From contig OZ025871.1 of assembly GCA_964019415.1 (NCBI GenBank), positions 10,730,256 through 10,794,255 on the forward strand: a stretch of 64,000 bases of DNA, read 5' to 3'. Every line of letters begins with the position of its first letter. The first letter of the stretch is position 1. Of this stretch, positions 46,525 through 58,100 are shown one piece after another. A program made the translations under genes and the position numbers. Under the pieces are notes generated by a model that was not told where the DNA came from, did not search any database, and saw nothing but the letters and a program-made list of their open reading frames with translations. The stretch comes from Ianthella basta (taxonomy: Eukaryota; Porifera; Demospongiae; Verongiida; Ianthellidae).

Positions 46525-49489
46525 CTTCAGCCCCTACTTGAAGAATTGTCCTCTATGAATGGCCGACTGCAACACAGCACTGGTACTAGTATTGTTGGTA
46601 GTTGTGTCCAGTTGAAATCTGAAATATAAATAGTACAGAAGATTATGTAGTTTACGACTAATTGTTCTGGCAAATGCCAATCTAGAAAATGCTCTTAGAC
46701 ACCACAGTCACTAATCAACTGCATATAATGAAGATTTTGGATCTTTGTGGGCAGTTAGTTAACTTACAGTGTTCATGAGGTAGCAAAAGGAAGTGCTTGC
46801 TTTATGTATGGCTGCTACGTAGCTTCTTGATCTGACAGAAATACTTTTGGAGTCAAGTCAACCTGTGTCCAGTTTCCTCAGTGTAGAGATGCTCTGGTTC
46901 ATCTCAGATTCTGTGGTAAGAACCAGCTTTATAGTAAACTCTAGCAGCCCATTGATGAGAAACAACATAATATTGAAGGCAAACAGTGAAAGAGAAAAGG
47001 CACATATGAAACAAGTTTCTGTGTAGGAGAGCCATGTATTCTTCTGGTATACGTGCAATTATACAGTTGCCCATTCTCTGTTTAGTTGTCTGTGCTTCAC
47101 AAACTGTGTGTCGTGGTGTGTAGCCAATTATCAAACATGTGCCACCTGCTGAAATTCATTTTGCTACCTCAATACATACTTCATTCAACTCCCATTCGTT
47201 CAGTGTACACGTCTAGGTGTTCAGTGCGAAGAGTGGAGTTGAAACACCACACAATACTTGTGTGACTACCGTGTGAATATGTATGCTATTGTGTCATTTA
47301 ATAGCTATAATGATTGTGGTGCATAAAATTATTGTGTGCATGTGTGTGTTTGCATGTTTGTATATAAGTAAGGTTGGACTAAAAACTCTGCCATGTGGTG
47401 CTCTCCCATGGCAGGCTGAGTGGAGACTACACATTGCTCTTGGCTTTGTTAGCATGCCTCTTTGTAGAATCTGGAGAACATCTTTGTGAAGACAGCTGAA
47501 TTATGCAGTATTATTGTGCAATGCATTATTCCCATGTTTGGCTGAAATGTAAAGAAATTTTCTAAAATATGCTTATGCCAAGTCAAATACACTCCTCAAC
47601 CAATGTACACTGCAACTGCTACTCACAGTGTAACATGGAAATTAAGTAAAAACAATTTCATTTGAAGGTGAAATTATAACCTAGCATAGGAAAATAAAGT
47701 AACACACAATTCCTTGAATACATGAATTGCTGCTTGTAAACACATTCAGCTTCAGATCATTTAAGGAAAGCAATAATATACTGCCAAAAAGTCTAATAAA
47801 CACACCACACTGGTTAGGGCTTTCAGTGTCATGTTGGTTGGGGTTTTGGGATTCTAAAACATGAGAAACTGCGCACAGGTACCATACAGGTAGAGGTTTG
47901 ATGTGTATATCACATTAGCCAATGAGAACAATACCATAACTACACCTTGCCCTTTATCTATAATAATTAATGCAAACTAGCTGAGATTAGAATTATGTAG
48001 TTGACTCAATGTCTATGACACCACATACAAACTGTTATCAGAGAAAGGAAGTATATGGTCGACTGTATCGTGAAGACATGATTGAGTTGAGGTACTGGCT
48101 ATGTAAACATAATATATGCATTGCGCTTTGATAGTGTATATGTGCTTGTTGGAATTGTGTGCTGCTTGGGGTAGTCAGTTTGATTCATTGAGTCAAGGTG
48201 GTTTTGAATTTTAGTCCGTTGCCAGGGTGTGATATGTAAGTATAATATTATTTGAATATTATTGTACCGTTTCAATAAATATGTGATGTTCTGTAATTCC
48301 AGTATTCCATTTTTCTGCTATTCTAAATTTTCGCCTATGATGCCAAGCCTGAACCAATTCAACACCTCACCCAGTGTGCACACGGTTAGGTGTTTACACT
48401 GCATGTCATTGATGTGCACAGTACAATACAATGTTTACTAAACAGTGCAATTTGAAAGCGCAAAATGAAGGTCTGGTAAAACAATAATTATTATTGTTGT
48501 GTCATACACAATTGTGTAAACACTTACATGGTTTAATGTAAGTTTTAGGTTGGCCATTTCATGAGCATTCAAATCCCAAAATGACCAATGAACACACCTC
48601 ACTGGTTGTGTCATGTAGTAGTCGCATGGTATGGCCATTGGCCCAAACGCAACCTAAAATCCATTGCATGTGTGAACTAGCTCAGTTTATACGATAATCA
48701 TTTACCGTCTTTCTCATAAACGTTATGTTGGATGTAAAAATTTGCAGATTGATTAAAGGACCTCATGCACACCATTAACAAGAGTTTGTGGTATGTAGCT
48801 ATGTGGTATGCGTGACCACAGTGTATAGTCATGATTGCAGATCATGCAGTCAGTACATCTTATGACATAACGAAATGTTAAAATAAAACTATGACTTATA
48901 GCATAATAATGTGGACAGGTCACTTCCATGATTTGCACAAAGCTGCGTGAGTACAATGGACCTGCCTGTCTTGCTGAATTGTCCATGCATTCAATACTTC
49001 AATTAAACTGAACGTTAAAAGTATGTAAAGAGGGACATCGCCTATACAATCTGATCTTTCCCTTCAATTTACATGCATATAGCAGGAGATTTGAACTGCA
49101 ATTAAAATTAGCTCATCTAAAATCTGATCCATCCTCACAATGAGAGAAATATCAAGAGATTCATCTAGGTACAATTGCCACCATAATTTTTGACGTGGAT
49201 GCCTAAAATTGCTCACATCATCTAGAAGTACAGAAGGTAAACTGTGAAATTGTCCTATGTATATATACAAGTATTTCACTGGGAGCCTTTCTGGGTGTGT
49301 TTCAGTTCTGCATACACTACCATATTGCAGTATAAAACAACCATCAACTTCCCAGTGCTGTCTGACTGTAAGTAATAGTTAAATGCTGACCAAGAGGTGT
49401 CTCTGAGATTTAGAGCACGAGGCTCGAGGGTGCGAAGAGTGTTATAGATCCCAAATGATTGGGTAAGGAGGTGGCAGCGAATCAGTTTA
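46525..49489. other. Intergenic, no supported gene
   Basis: This stretch is mostly featureless. A possible acceptor for gene 3 (TATTTATATTTCAG, minus strand, near 46630) is the only gene signal. Bases 48430-48620 resemble 1515-1700. On the minus strand 49064-49489 gives two open stretches that read like protein (KLWWQLYLDESLDISLI; DTSWSAFNYYL), the first preceded by a TTCTAG acceptor-like site near 49230. Neither has an ATG or a recognised domain. Confidence 0.3.
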
Positions 49490-49950
49490 CGTACTCGTTC
49501 TTGCGTCACCACGCGTCTGCCGGAAGTAGTTAGCTACACCTGACAATGGCGGAGAAAGCGTCGTATGATTCCGGTCTCAAGTTGGGTTGTACATCTTGCA
49601 GTGGACGTTTCCTACAGGTCGGCAGTGGATGCGGCGCGTCAGCTAAGCGTAAGCTTACTCACTGTCAGTCACATCAGCCACATCGTTTCCCAGACCGGTG
49701 TCTTTAATCAAAGCCTGTTCCCAGCTCGTAGCTAACCAGTTCCTTTCTCGGCTCTGGTTCGTAGCCGGGTTGTGGCTTTTCCCTGTTTCTCGACGGAGCA
49801 AGTGAGCCGAGCGACCTGCGCATCGTATGTTGTGGCGTTAGCTACTGTTGCTTATCACAGCTGCATTTAGATCATAGCGCGAACGCCGCATGTGCCACAG
49901 AGCAGTGCATGTTCGGTATTTAGATGCACTGCGCACAGTGCATCTCTTGG
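49490..49950 (+). promoter_or_regulatory. CpG-rich promoter-like stretch with a possible first coding exon
   Basis: An ATF/CRE-like TTGCGTCA (49501-49508) and an ETS-type CCGGAAGT (49520-49527) precede ATG 49546 in the good context ACAATGG. The frame reads MAEKASYDSGLKLGCTSCSG and continues to a donor-like AAGC|GTAAGC near 49649. The CpG density is far above the surroundings. No downstream exon is visible before gene 4 on the opposite strand, so this may be a stray duplicated gene start. A perfect 10-bp-arm palindrome, AGATGCACTG/CAGTGCATCT, lies at 49922-49945. Confidence 0.35.
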
Positions 49951-50379
49951 ATTTAGATGCACTGGCGCCGGTCTGGTGAGATGCAAGCGCTCGTCCTATT
50001 GGCTACATGTTTGTCCGCGGAAGTCTTGCCGTGCGTCTATGTGATTTAATTTCAGTGTGTGTATACGCCCATTACCATGGCAACGGGATCTATTATGTAT
50101 TAATTTTAATCTGGATCGAGGTAAGAAACCTATGAGGTATGGATTCTTAATTGCAGCAACATTTGGCATACAATGACAAACTGTGTCCCAAATGAATTGA
50201 ACAATAATTAATGAAAATTTATCATTTCCAAAATTAATGTCATGAAACTTAATTAAAACCTTTCTGTAATATACAGTGCTCTATGGACATAATTATGTTC
50301 ACCCAAAGACACAACCGGCACTCAAAACCTATGATGCTGTATAAAGTAACTAAGTGACAACTAAAGGGCTGTTTTGTGT
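49951..50379 (-). other. 3' flank of gene 4
   Basis: From about 50270 this matches the family downstream flank (CAGTGCTCTATGGACAT, TATAAAGTAACTAAGTGACA). The rest is unrecognised. Confidence 0.45.
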
Positions 50380-53300
50380 TCATACTGCTAAGTCAACAAC
50401 AACTGCATCAGTATTCTGATTTTCTAGAACTATTTCTTCACTCTGAGTTTCAGTCTCTGATTCCTCATCTGATGAAGTGGGGACTCCAGCACGAAGTTCT
50501 GTTATTCGCACAAAGTTGCCCAGTCCTTCTGTTGGATCAGCTAAAAGCGGTTCTTCATCATCCTCTTCATTTCCTTTCTTCTTGCAACAGCATCTCAACT
50601 TGGGACATCTCATATACACCTTTCTTCCAAACAGTATGCCAGGATACAGGAGAGGAAGGTAAATGAGGATCATCCTTATAGAGGCAAAGAATTGCTTCGC
50701 TCCTATTTGACTGTCTGCAACGGATATTTGCAGACTCAAGACAAGAATGAGGGACATGTTCCCCAGTATGGCTGTATCCAGATTGTTGAGTTGGGCAATG
50801 GTGTATGGCTGGAATACAACAATTACCAACAGAAGTACCAATGTAAGAATAAGCTGAATCCGCAAGGCATCTCCACTATTGGGTATGAAGACAGCAGCAA
50901 GAAGCTGAATGATGCGATGAAAGAGGTAGAGTGAAGAGAAGCTTCTGTAACGTTCCTTGTAGCAACCTTGAAAGACATTGACAAAGTGGTAGATCCATCT
51001 GTCAGTGTAGACATTGCTGCAGAATGTCTGCATCCTCTGTAGCTTCCTCAATGGTGGCACAGCTATGATGAGCCTTCCAAATAACTGAGGCACAATGGGA
51101 AGAGTGAGGAGCAGGAAGGCTGGCAGAAGGACAAACACTAGCAGTATGATAATGGCCGGTATGAAGTAGGCAATGTGTTGAATGGAGCCATAGGGCACAG
51201 ATCCCTGCCACCACACAACCATCCTCTCTTCCCCATCCTCTCCTGTGATGGTCTGGTTGACAAGGATGTATGAGGAGCTGACAAGGAAGCGAGTGAAGCC
51301 GAGAATGACAAAGGCAGGAAGTGCTCTGTCATAAGACATGCCATCAGAGTACTTTGCCTTCCATCGTCTCATCCGTCTGAGGCACTGGTCCACTCGGTGA
51401 CAGCATATCCACTTCTCTGCAGATCTCTCAAGAACAATGAGTGTGATGGCCACTATCAGTGGGAAGAGTCCAATGGAGTAGTGTAACAAGAGTGTCTGTA
51501 ACAGCGTGAGGTGTGAGTGTGGAATGAGACAATATGGAGGTAGGAGCACTCCAAAGAAGTCCAAGTTCCACACACCATACAGAAATCGATATATCTTGAC
51601 AAATGCAATATGCACTGTTCCTAACTCAGCATCACCTCTGATACTGGAGAAGGCAAGCAGTTGTGCAAACAGAAGGAAAGAGTTGAATCTTCCTGACACC
51701 AAGTCTACGTTGAACAGCATCACAATGAACATGACAACCAGCATGGGCACCCACTCACTGACGATCCAGACAAGAAGTCCCACTGTGCTGAGGCCATCCT
51801 GACAACTGGTGCACACTGGTCTCATTCCATTGAAGTTCACTGCAATGCTACTTCCTTCAAGGCAGTCTCCACAAAGAAGGCCTTTATGTTTTGATCCTCT
51901 ACACACTGCATTTTCCAAAAGTTGTTTGGAGTTGTTCTTAGGAAGAGTTCGCTGCTGTGTTTGACAGTACCCTGGGGGGCAAAGTGCACTGAAGAATTTC
52001 TGTCCATCACAACTATGTTTGTCGTTGGATGGCAGATACCCAGCCCAGTAGTCTTCCTGCAATACAGCATCAATATTGTTTGGGTCACTTTCATTACATT
52101 CAACTATTCCCAGCACTCTAGGCATGCCACAATGACAGGAACCTTTATCTTTTGAGCTGTTTTGAAGGGTGTAGCCTGGAGGACAGCATTGAAGCTCTAC
52201 AAACATGGCTACTTGAAGGTATTTATTGTCCACTGACTGAAGAACTAGCAGAGGCATAGATTCAGATGTGTTGCTTGCATTAATCCTGAAGAACATGCCA
52301 TGTTGCAATGGGATACCATGCACAATGACTGTGAAATCCGCAGTGTACTTTGAGAAAGGGTTCAGTTGAACTGGTGCTGTTGCTTCTTCTGAAATAATCT
52401 GTGCAGTAAAAACTGTGTTGATGACATTTCCAAGCCTGTCATATGCATGCGCAAACGGTAGTTGTTTCTGTATCCCAGGGATGAACTGAACAGTAATTGT
52501 TGTAAGGTGATCTGAGGCAATGTCAATATGATTTGCCTGAAACATGATCTCTTGGTGAACTGGAAAGAATTCCTCACTCACTGAGCAATTATAGTTTAAA
52601 AATGGTTGGTCATAGCACTTTCTGGACTTTGTTTTACATTCTTCCTCATCAAAGGAGTGCAGTTGGTAAACACATATTGTTGAATCAGCCATGGACTGTA
52701 TGAAACAACTGAACTCTATATCTGCAATTATTATCTGATTCATGACATTGTTTAGGCAGCTTTGAGTGTTACTAATAAAAACTGACTTCCCCTCGTGGTT
52801 TGCCATGTTTTCCACCAGTATTATACCATTATATAATTCAGAATTACTATTTACCCTTCCTTGGTCAGTCTGAAGGAAGCAATGGGAATTTGAAGATGCA
52901 CTATGAGTCGAGTCTACATAAAGGGCTCCTCCACGCTGGAAGGCAAAGTTATGAATTAGGAGCATTTGTGCCAAATCTGATGATGGAAACCGTATGTAGC
53001 TTTCACCGTACAGAGCAACTCCTCCTCCATGTGTAGCTACACAGTAAAGGACTGTTACACCAGTATTTGGCTGCAAAGTCAGTTCTGAGTCAGTTGCCAA
53101 AATTCCTTGTGAAACTCCTCCACAGAAACAAGCAAACATGTCTTCAATTCTTAGCTGTATTGATACTAGGAGAACCATACTTGTGTTTGACATCTGTACT
53201 TGATGGATTGGGTTAATCTGCTTCATGAGCTCAGGCATATATTCAGTAACTAGTTCTTCAGTTAAATCATGCATGTAGCGCCCAAAGGCATCTGGGTCGT

Positions 53301-55584
53301 AATATCTAAGTCGCACTACATTAATTGTAGTAGCATAGCGAAAGGACATGAACATAATGTTTTTTAGTGTGATGTCTCTGAACAACGCCTTTTGGTACTT
53401 TGGTGATGACTGCAGAGAAATAGCCTGCCCATTTGCTGCATGATTGTTCATGAAAATTGCTGTACCCAAATACAATAGGTCTCCACTCTCTCGAATATGT
53501 GGTGAATGCACATACAAAAGTGATAAGCCACCACCAATTCCATCTTTTGCATCATTGTCTGTAAAAATAATTATGTTTATTTTAAGCACATTACTAGTCG
53601 TGTTAATAGCTTCGTTAGTATCAAACACAATATTCATACCTCCACCCATTGCGTAGGAGCTGCCCTGTAGAAGTAACTCATTGTTTCCAATCCAAGTGTA
53701 ATCTGTTATATAAACAGTATTTCCCTTGGTTGAGTAATGAAATTTGATTTGCATACCTCCTCCAGCATATGCTTTGTTGGATAAAATAGATGCATTGTAT
53801 GAAGTGATGACATTATCTCTGGAGAACTCGCCCATTAGTATCCCAAGTCCACCCCCAAATTCTGCTGTATTGTTACGGGCTGTCAGCCGTAAGAGGGAGA
53901 CAGTATTATTATTTGCGTAGTCTGCGAACAGTGCAGCCATCCCACCACCATACCCAGCAGCTACCCGGTTCTTGATCACCCATCCAGCAGTATGACTCCC
54001 ATTGGTAAATGCAATGTTTCCGACAATGTTTGTAGAGTCTGCCTGAATGAAGTTTCTGCTTGAGTAATGCTGCATTAATACCAGAAATCCACCCCCCAAC
54101 TGTGCAATACTGTTGGAAATACTCACTGATTTTAAATGGATCTCATTTTTCTCTGAATAGCCTTGAAATATTGCACAAATACCACCACCATACTGCAAAG
54201 CAATATGACCTGTGAATGTGCTGTTGGACAGCCATACTCTATTTTGTAAGCAGTGATCAGTGAAGTGCAGGAATGCTCCTCCTCCATACTCTGCTGTACT
54301 GTTAGCAACTTGTACATCCACTGCCATTACCTTGTTATCACTAGCTCTATCAACAAATCGCAAGTCTAGACTTTCCCAGCTAGCAAATGTGTTTCCAGTG
54401 GCTGCAAGAGAAATGTTTTTAAGGTGAATAACATTTGATCTTGACTGACCAATAAAGTAGAAGGCAGCTGCACTTCCACTTGGAGCATACCTTGCAGTCA
54501 CTTTTACATCAGTAACATTTATTCTGCTCTTGGACGTCCAAACTTCCACCAAGATGGCCCAATAAAATTGTGAGTCATTTCTCGTCAGGGTTAGTATATC
54601 AACTTGTCGCCTGGCACACTCTGCCAATACCTCATCTTTACTCCTGCTGTGGTAGCGTTCATCCCACCCATCATATATATTCATTCCAACCAGATTTACT
54701 GTGCTGTTATGTGCATCATCATGGATCTTTACCTTTATTCCAAAACCTTGTACAGGGGCACTATTCAATACTGTAATGTTGTGCATTGACATTTGACAAC
54801 CATTTCTTGTTCCTTGAATGGTAATCCTTATGCCAAAAAATGCCATGGTTGTCTCGTAGGTGGTATTTGTATTAGTGTTGGCCACTAGTATGTGATTCAT
54901 GGATATAGTGAGGTTGTCCGATTGTGAGGCAGTCTTGCTTAGAATATCACACATAATTCCAATGCCATGTGTGCCACCATGTAGTACATATATATTATCC
55001 AGAACAATCTCCCCATTGCTGGCCGTGTGTTTCAATGAAATGCCTGTACCAATAAGTACAATAACACGAATTGTTATATTCTGTATTCTCACATTTGTAC
55101 AGTTGAAAATACCCAAGGCAGGTTTGGTCCTGTCTGAGTGAAGAATGCTTTGTTTGTAGTTCATTTCAAATGCCAACTTTCTAACCATTATGTTTAAAAG
55201 GTTGTAAAACACAAAATTTGCTCCATTCATGAATCCAATTGTAGGTTGACCAAATGCACATTCTCCTTCCAATTGTAAATCCTGAGTGCCTTTTTGGAAT
55301 GTCTTGTATGAAATGTCATATTCATGAGTACCACACATAACTTTAATGCATGTGCTGTTCAAAGTATTTTGCAGAGCATACTGCAGTGACCTGCACGACC
55401 TGCTAGGAGGTGGCTGTGCCATCAGTGCACCTACCGGTGTGTGGTGTATGCATTGAGGACCATCCTCTCCCTTGGTGTCAACCCACATGACTCTGTCACT
55501 CCTGACAACTGTCACTAGGCAACACAGCACCGTCCACAGTAGGAAACAACCTGACAGCCTGTGAAGGACTTCAGGCTGCCCCAT
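50380..55584 (-). CDS. Gene 4: intact beta-helix/multi-transmembrane receptor-like protein (1734 aa)
   Basis: This is the longest family member in the window, with an uninterrupted frame. The ATG at 55584 (MGQPEVLHRL) aligns with the other genes; the frame extends upstream only to a TTG. Signal peptide and cap are as in gene 2. The ectodomain belongs to the same subtype as gene 1 (cap-proximal NGANFVFYNLLNIMVRKLAF) and has more GGG rungs than gene 2 (YGGGICAIF, LGGGFLVLM, YGGGMAALF, FGGGLGILM, AGGGMQIKF, MGGGMNIVF, IGGGLSLLY), which explains the extra length. CCPPGY is at about residue 1132, and the membrane core at about 1267-1648 is nearly identical to the others. The acidic tail is of the gene 2 type (FVRITELRAGVPTSSDEE). 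It probably sits at the cell surface with the beta-helix outside. The ligand and signalling route are unknown. Confidence 0.93.
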   Translation of the reverse strand: MGQPEVLHRLSGCFLLWTVLCCLVTVVRSDRVMWVDTKGEDGPQCIHHTPVGALMAQPPPSRSCRSLQYALQNTLNSTCIKVMCGTHEYDISYKTFQKGTQDLQLEGECAFGQPTIGFMNGANFVFYNLLNIMVRKLAFEMNYKQSILHSDRTKPALGIFNCTNVRIQNITIRVIVLIGTGISLKHTASNGEIVLDNIYVLHGGTHGIGIMCDILSKTASQSDNLTISMNHILVANTNTNTTYETTMAFFGIRITIQGTRNGCQMSMHNITVLNSAPVQGFGIKVKIHDDAHNSTVNLVGMNIYDGWDERYHSRSKDEVLAECARRQVDILTLTRNDSQFYWAILVEVWTSKSRINVTDVKVTARYAPSGSAAAFYFIGQSRSNVIHLKNISLAATGNTFASWESLDLRFVDRASDNKVMAVDVQVANSTAEYGGGAFLHFTDHCLQNRVWLSNSTFTGHIALQYGGGICAIFQGYSEKNEIHLKSVSISNSIAQLGGGFLVLMQHYSSRNFIQADSTNIVGNIAFTNGSHTAGWVIKNRVAAGYGGGMAALFADYANNNTVSLLRLTARNNTAEFGGGLGILMGEFSRDNVITSYNASILSNKAYAGGGMQIKFHYSTKGNTVYITDYTWIGNNELLLQGSSYAMGGGMNIVFDTNEAINTTSNVLKINIIIFTDNDAKDGIGGGLSLLYVHSPHIRESGDLLYLGTAIFMNNHAANGQAISLQSSPKYQKALFRDITLKNIMFMSFRYATTINVVRLRYYDPDAFGRYMHDLTEELVTEYMPELMKQINPIHQVQMSNTSMVLLVSIQLRIEDMFACFCGGVSQGILATDSELTLQPNTGVTVLYCVATHGGGVALYGESYIRFPSSDLAQMLLIHNFAFQRGGALYVDSTHSASSNSHCFLQTDQGRVNSNSELYNGIILVENMANHEGKSVFISNTQSCLNNVMNQIIIADIEFSCFIQSMADSTICVYQLHSFDEEECKTKSRKCYDQPFLNYNCSVSEEFFPVHQEIMFQANHIDIASDHLTTITVQFIPGIQKQLPFAHAYDRLGNVINTVFTAQIISEEATAPVQLNPFSKYTADFTVIVHGIPLQHGMFFRINASNTSESMPLLVLQSVDNKYLQVAMFVELQCCPPGYTLQNSSKDKGSCHCGMPRVLGIVECNESDPNNIDAVLQEDYWAGYLPSNDKHSCDGQKFFSALCPPGYCQTQQRTLPKNNSKQLLENAVCRGSKHKGLLCGDCLEGSSIAVNFNGMRPVCTSCQDGLSTVGLLVWIVSEWVPMLVVMFIVMLFNVDLVSGRFNSFLLFAQLLAFSSIRGDAELGTVHIAFVKIYRFLYGVWNLDFFGVLLPPYCLIPHSHLTLLQTLLLHYSIGLFPLIVAITLIVLERSAEKWICCHRVDQCLRRMRRWKAKYSDGMSYDRALPAFVILGFTRFLVSSSYILVNQTITGEDGEERMVVWWQGSVPYGSIQHIAYFIPAIIILLVFVLLPAFLLLTLPIVPQLFGRLIIAVPPLRKLQRMQTFCSNVYTDRWIYHFVNVFQGCYKERYRSFSSLYLFHRIIQLLAAVFIPNSGDALRIQLILTLVLLLVIVVFQPYTIAQLNNLDTAILGNMSLILVLSLQISVADSQIGAKQFFASIRMILIYLPLLYPGILFGRKVYMRCPKLRCCCKKKGNEEDDEEPLLADPTEGLGNFVRITELRAGVPTSSDEESETETQSEEIVLENQNTDAVVVDLAV

Positions 55585-56339
55585 CTTTAACCCCAGCCCA
55601 CAGTTACGGAATGCAGTAAGCAAGTACTTGATTGAAGTTGCTAGCAGTGTATTTACTGTTTCTTATATGACGAATCCCTCTGATCTGGAAATGGAGGTAA
55701 CCAGCAGACATATTATGATACGTAATGCGTGATTCAGAATGTTAATTATGACATTCTCACTAGTTTTGCTTACATTGTATGCCTCCTTTGCTCAAGTGTG
55801 CATGGGACTTCCTTGAACAGTGTATATTCACAAAGGTACTTTGTTTCTTGCCCTGAGAACTGAATCTTTTGTCAACTTGCCAATAGATTCTTCCTCTTTC
55901 GAATGCCTCCTAGCTGTTGGAACATATGTATAGCATTTCATACTAGCAACTCTGTTGCAGCAACACCACATATGGAATGATAATATTATTGTACATACCA
56001 ACTCAACTCTATCAACAGCTAAACTAAATTACTGATACAACAAACTTGAAACTACACAAGTATGGATCTGTGATGCGTTGACACTATACTGCTGACAATA
56101 ACAGATTGAGTACTCTTGTTATCTATAATTGTCAAGGTACTTACACTGCATGGCATTTATTTCTAAAGTGAGCTTTATGAGTCAGGTGTGTATCTATGCA
56201 AGATGTAATGATTTAGTCACAAGTCATGACACAATGAATCAGTTTGGGCTGGAACAATCCCAGGATTTACCATGCATCCTATTTGTATATTTTAGGTCAC
56301 CGAGTCATCCTTAGTATATTGACAGTGGCCTAGCTACCA
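55585..56339. other. Leader region of gene 4, no gene seen
   Basis: If the donor at 57043 is used, this is intron. The acceptor is uncertain; the bases before the ATG (GGGGTTAAAG) are a weak AG candidate. Confidence 0.3.
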
Positions 56340-57037
56340 AGTGCTTTTGGAAGCTGAAGGCCACGCCATCAAGGCCAGTGCAGAACATTGACAAACATTG
56401 CACAGGCAAGCTACTCGTCGCAACCACTGATCAAAACACACATGCAGTACTACGTAGGTCCCACCTACTTGTGCATGTCCTCTAATCTTCACAAATTCAT
56501 TGTGACTTATGCTTACTAGATTGAGCACAGATAGCTACCTCTACAGCAGAAACCTTGTACAATGCAATTTCTTAAGTTGCTACAGCCAGCAACTTGCCTG
56601 CACACTATAATGGAGCTTTACTAACATTACCAGCATTTGGCACTTGCCTTGATGGCATAGCAATTGACTGTCATATGACACCTTGCCCAATGCCATTTCA
56701 TAGAGTAAAGAAGTGCTATTGGACCAGGCCATTATAGCCATTGACTATAGGAAACTCTGCATTACAGAGTGTAAGTCCCATACAAACTTTCCCTCCTTCA
56801 TATACTCATTGAGTCATGAGTGTCAATAGATTGCTCATCCTGCAACAATAGTGCACCTTTGTGAAGAATCCCCTTTAATAATATACCCAACCAAAATTAA
56901 TGCATCATTTTACTGCCATAATTCTAAGGCAAATGTACGAGAGTTGCTATGACAATTACAGTAACACAATTTAAATGGCTACAATAAACACACTAAACAA
57001 TATAATGATAGTATTACTTTTAGATATTCCACCATTT

Positions 57038-57043
57038 ACTTAC
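57038..57043 (-). other. Candidate leader donor of gene 4
   Basis: The minus strand reads TTTTG|GTAAGTAAATG at the position of the gene 1 and gene 2 donors. If used, the leader intron would be about 1.4 kb, much longer than in genes 1 and 2. Confidence 0.35.
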
Positions 57044-57222
57044 CAAAACAAGTGAAAATGTTGTATATGCCCACTGTAAGGCTGCTACACAGTAAGGTTC
57101 ACAAGTACAAATTTGACTACTGTCAACTTTGTGGTAATTAGGAGATGAGCCTGTCTTTGCTCTTACTGCAGCTGGTGTTTTACTTCGGATCCACTTCCTT
57201 CATGCCTTTAATATGTATGCAG

Positions 57223-57234
57223 TGACCTTTGACC
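57223..57234 (-). promoter_or_regulatory. DR1 site upstream of gene 4
   Basis: There is an exact GGTCAAAGGTCA on the minus strand. The TATA-like word below it is not preserved (plus strand TGTCTTTGCTCTTACTGC), unlike genes 1 and 2. Confidence 0.45.
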
Positions 57235-58100
57235 AACATGTACTCGTCACATGCTAGCATTGTTCAGGGAAAGACCTGTTATGGGCATTTTACTCACGCT
57301 CTGTTAAGAAAGTGATATCAAGTCTTGTTCTGTATTGGTTGAATAGTGATTGAATGCAGCAGCAGTCTATACATATTATGATTTCAATTTCACAAGCAGT
57401 CCATACAGTTAAGATTTCAACTTCATGCTTGGTCCATTTAATGCCTTTATTGTTCTCCAACCTCACTCATGCCAATTCATTATTATACTTGCTGCTGATC
57501 CACAAAGAATGCTCGAAGGTATATATTCATCATAACTAAACAGATTATTGTACATGCAATGTCATACATGTGCATGTGTATGTATACTAATGTTGGGTAT
57601 TAACATGAAGTGCATTGTTTAATAATATTACAAGGAAGTGGCATGAAATATTTATGCTACCTCCAACAATGCTTTGTTATATGTATACGCTATTGTTGAT
57701 TATATGTAGATCTGCTGTCTGTACATAACATGGCATTTCTGATTACATATAGATAACAAAAGACTGTGGAGAGGCCATTTCTATAGCATACACACAACCT
57801 TGTGATGGCAACCTGCCAAAGCTGGCCAGAAGCTACCTTTGTATTGCTGGATAGCTCAATGTATTCATGCAATGCTTTAATGAAACAGATGTCTAATGTA
57901 TGTGATGGATGGGCAAAATCTGTACAGTGTGAACTCACATAACAGCGGTGTAAACTAGATCTCGACTGCTATAGGCTTGATGGACATAATGCATGGTCTA
58001 TTGCTTTATGATCTGACCTAGGTCTTGTCATTGTATGGCTTCACCTTTAGCTACATATCACACTTTTTATACTTTGCTTGCTGCTGTATACCAGTTGTAC

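Larger units (their letters stand above)
56340..58100. repeat. 5' flank of gene 4, duplicated at 1-905 and 30540-32100
   Basis: Its left half matches the window start. From 57040 on it matches the flank of gene 2, including GATTATTGTACATGCA-like and CTGCTGTATACCAGTT words. It holds the promoter block of gene 4. No other gene is seen. Confidence 0.7.

Noticed and set aside
55585-55623. Longer N terminus of gene 4
   Set aside because: The extension begins with TTG and has no counterpart in other copies; ATG 55584 aligns with the family start.
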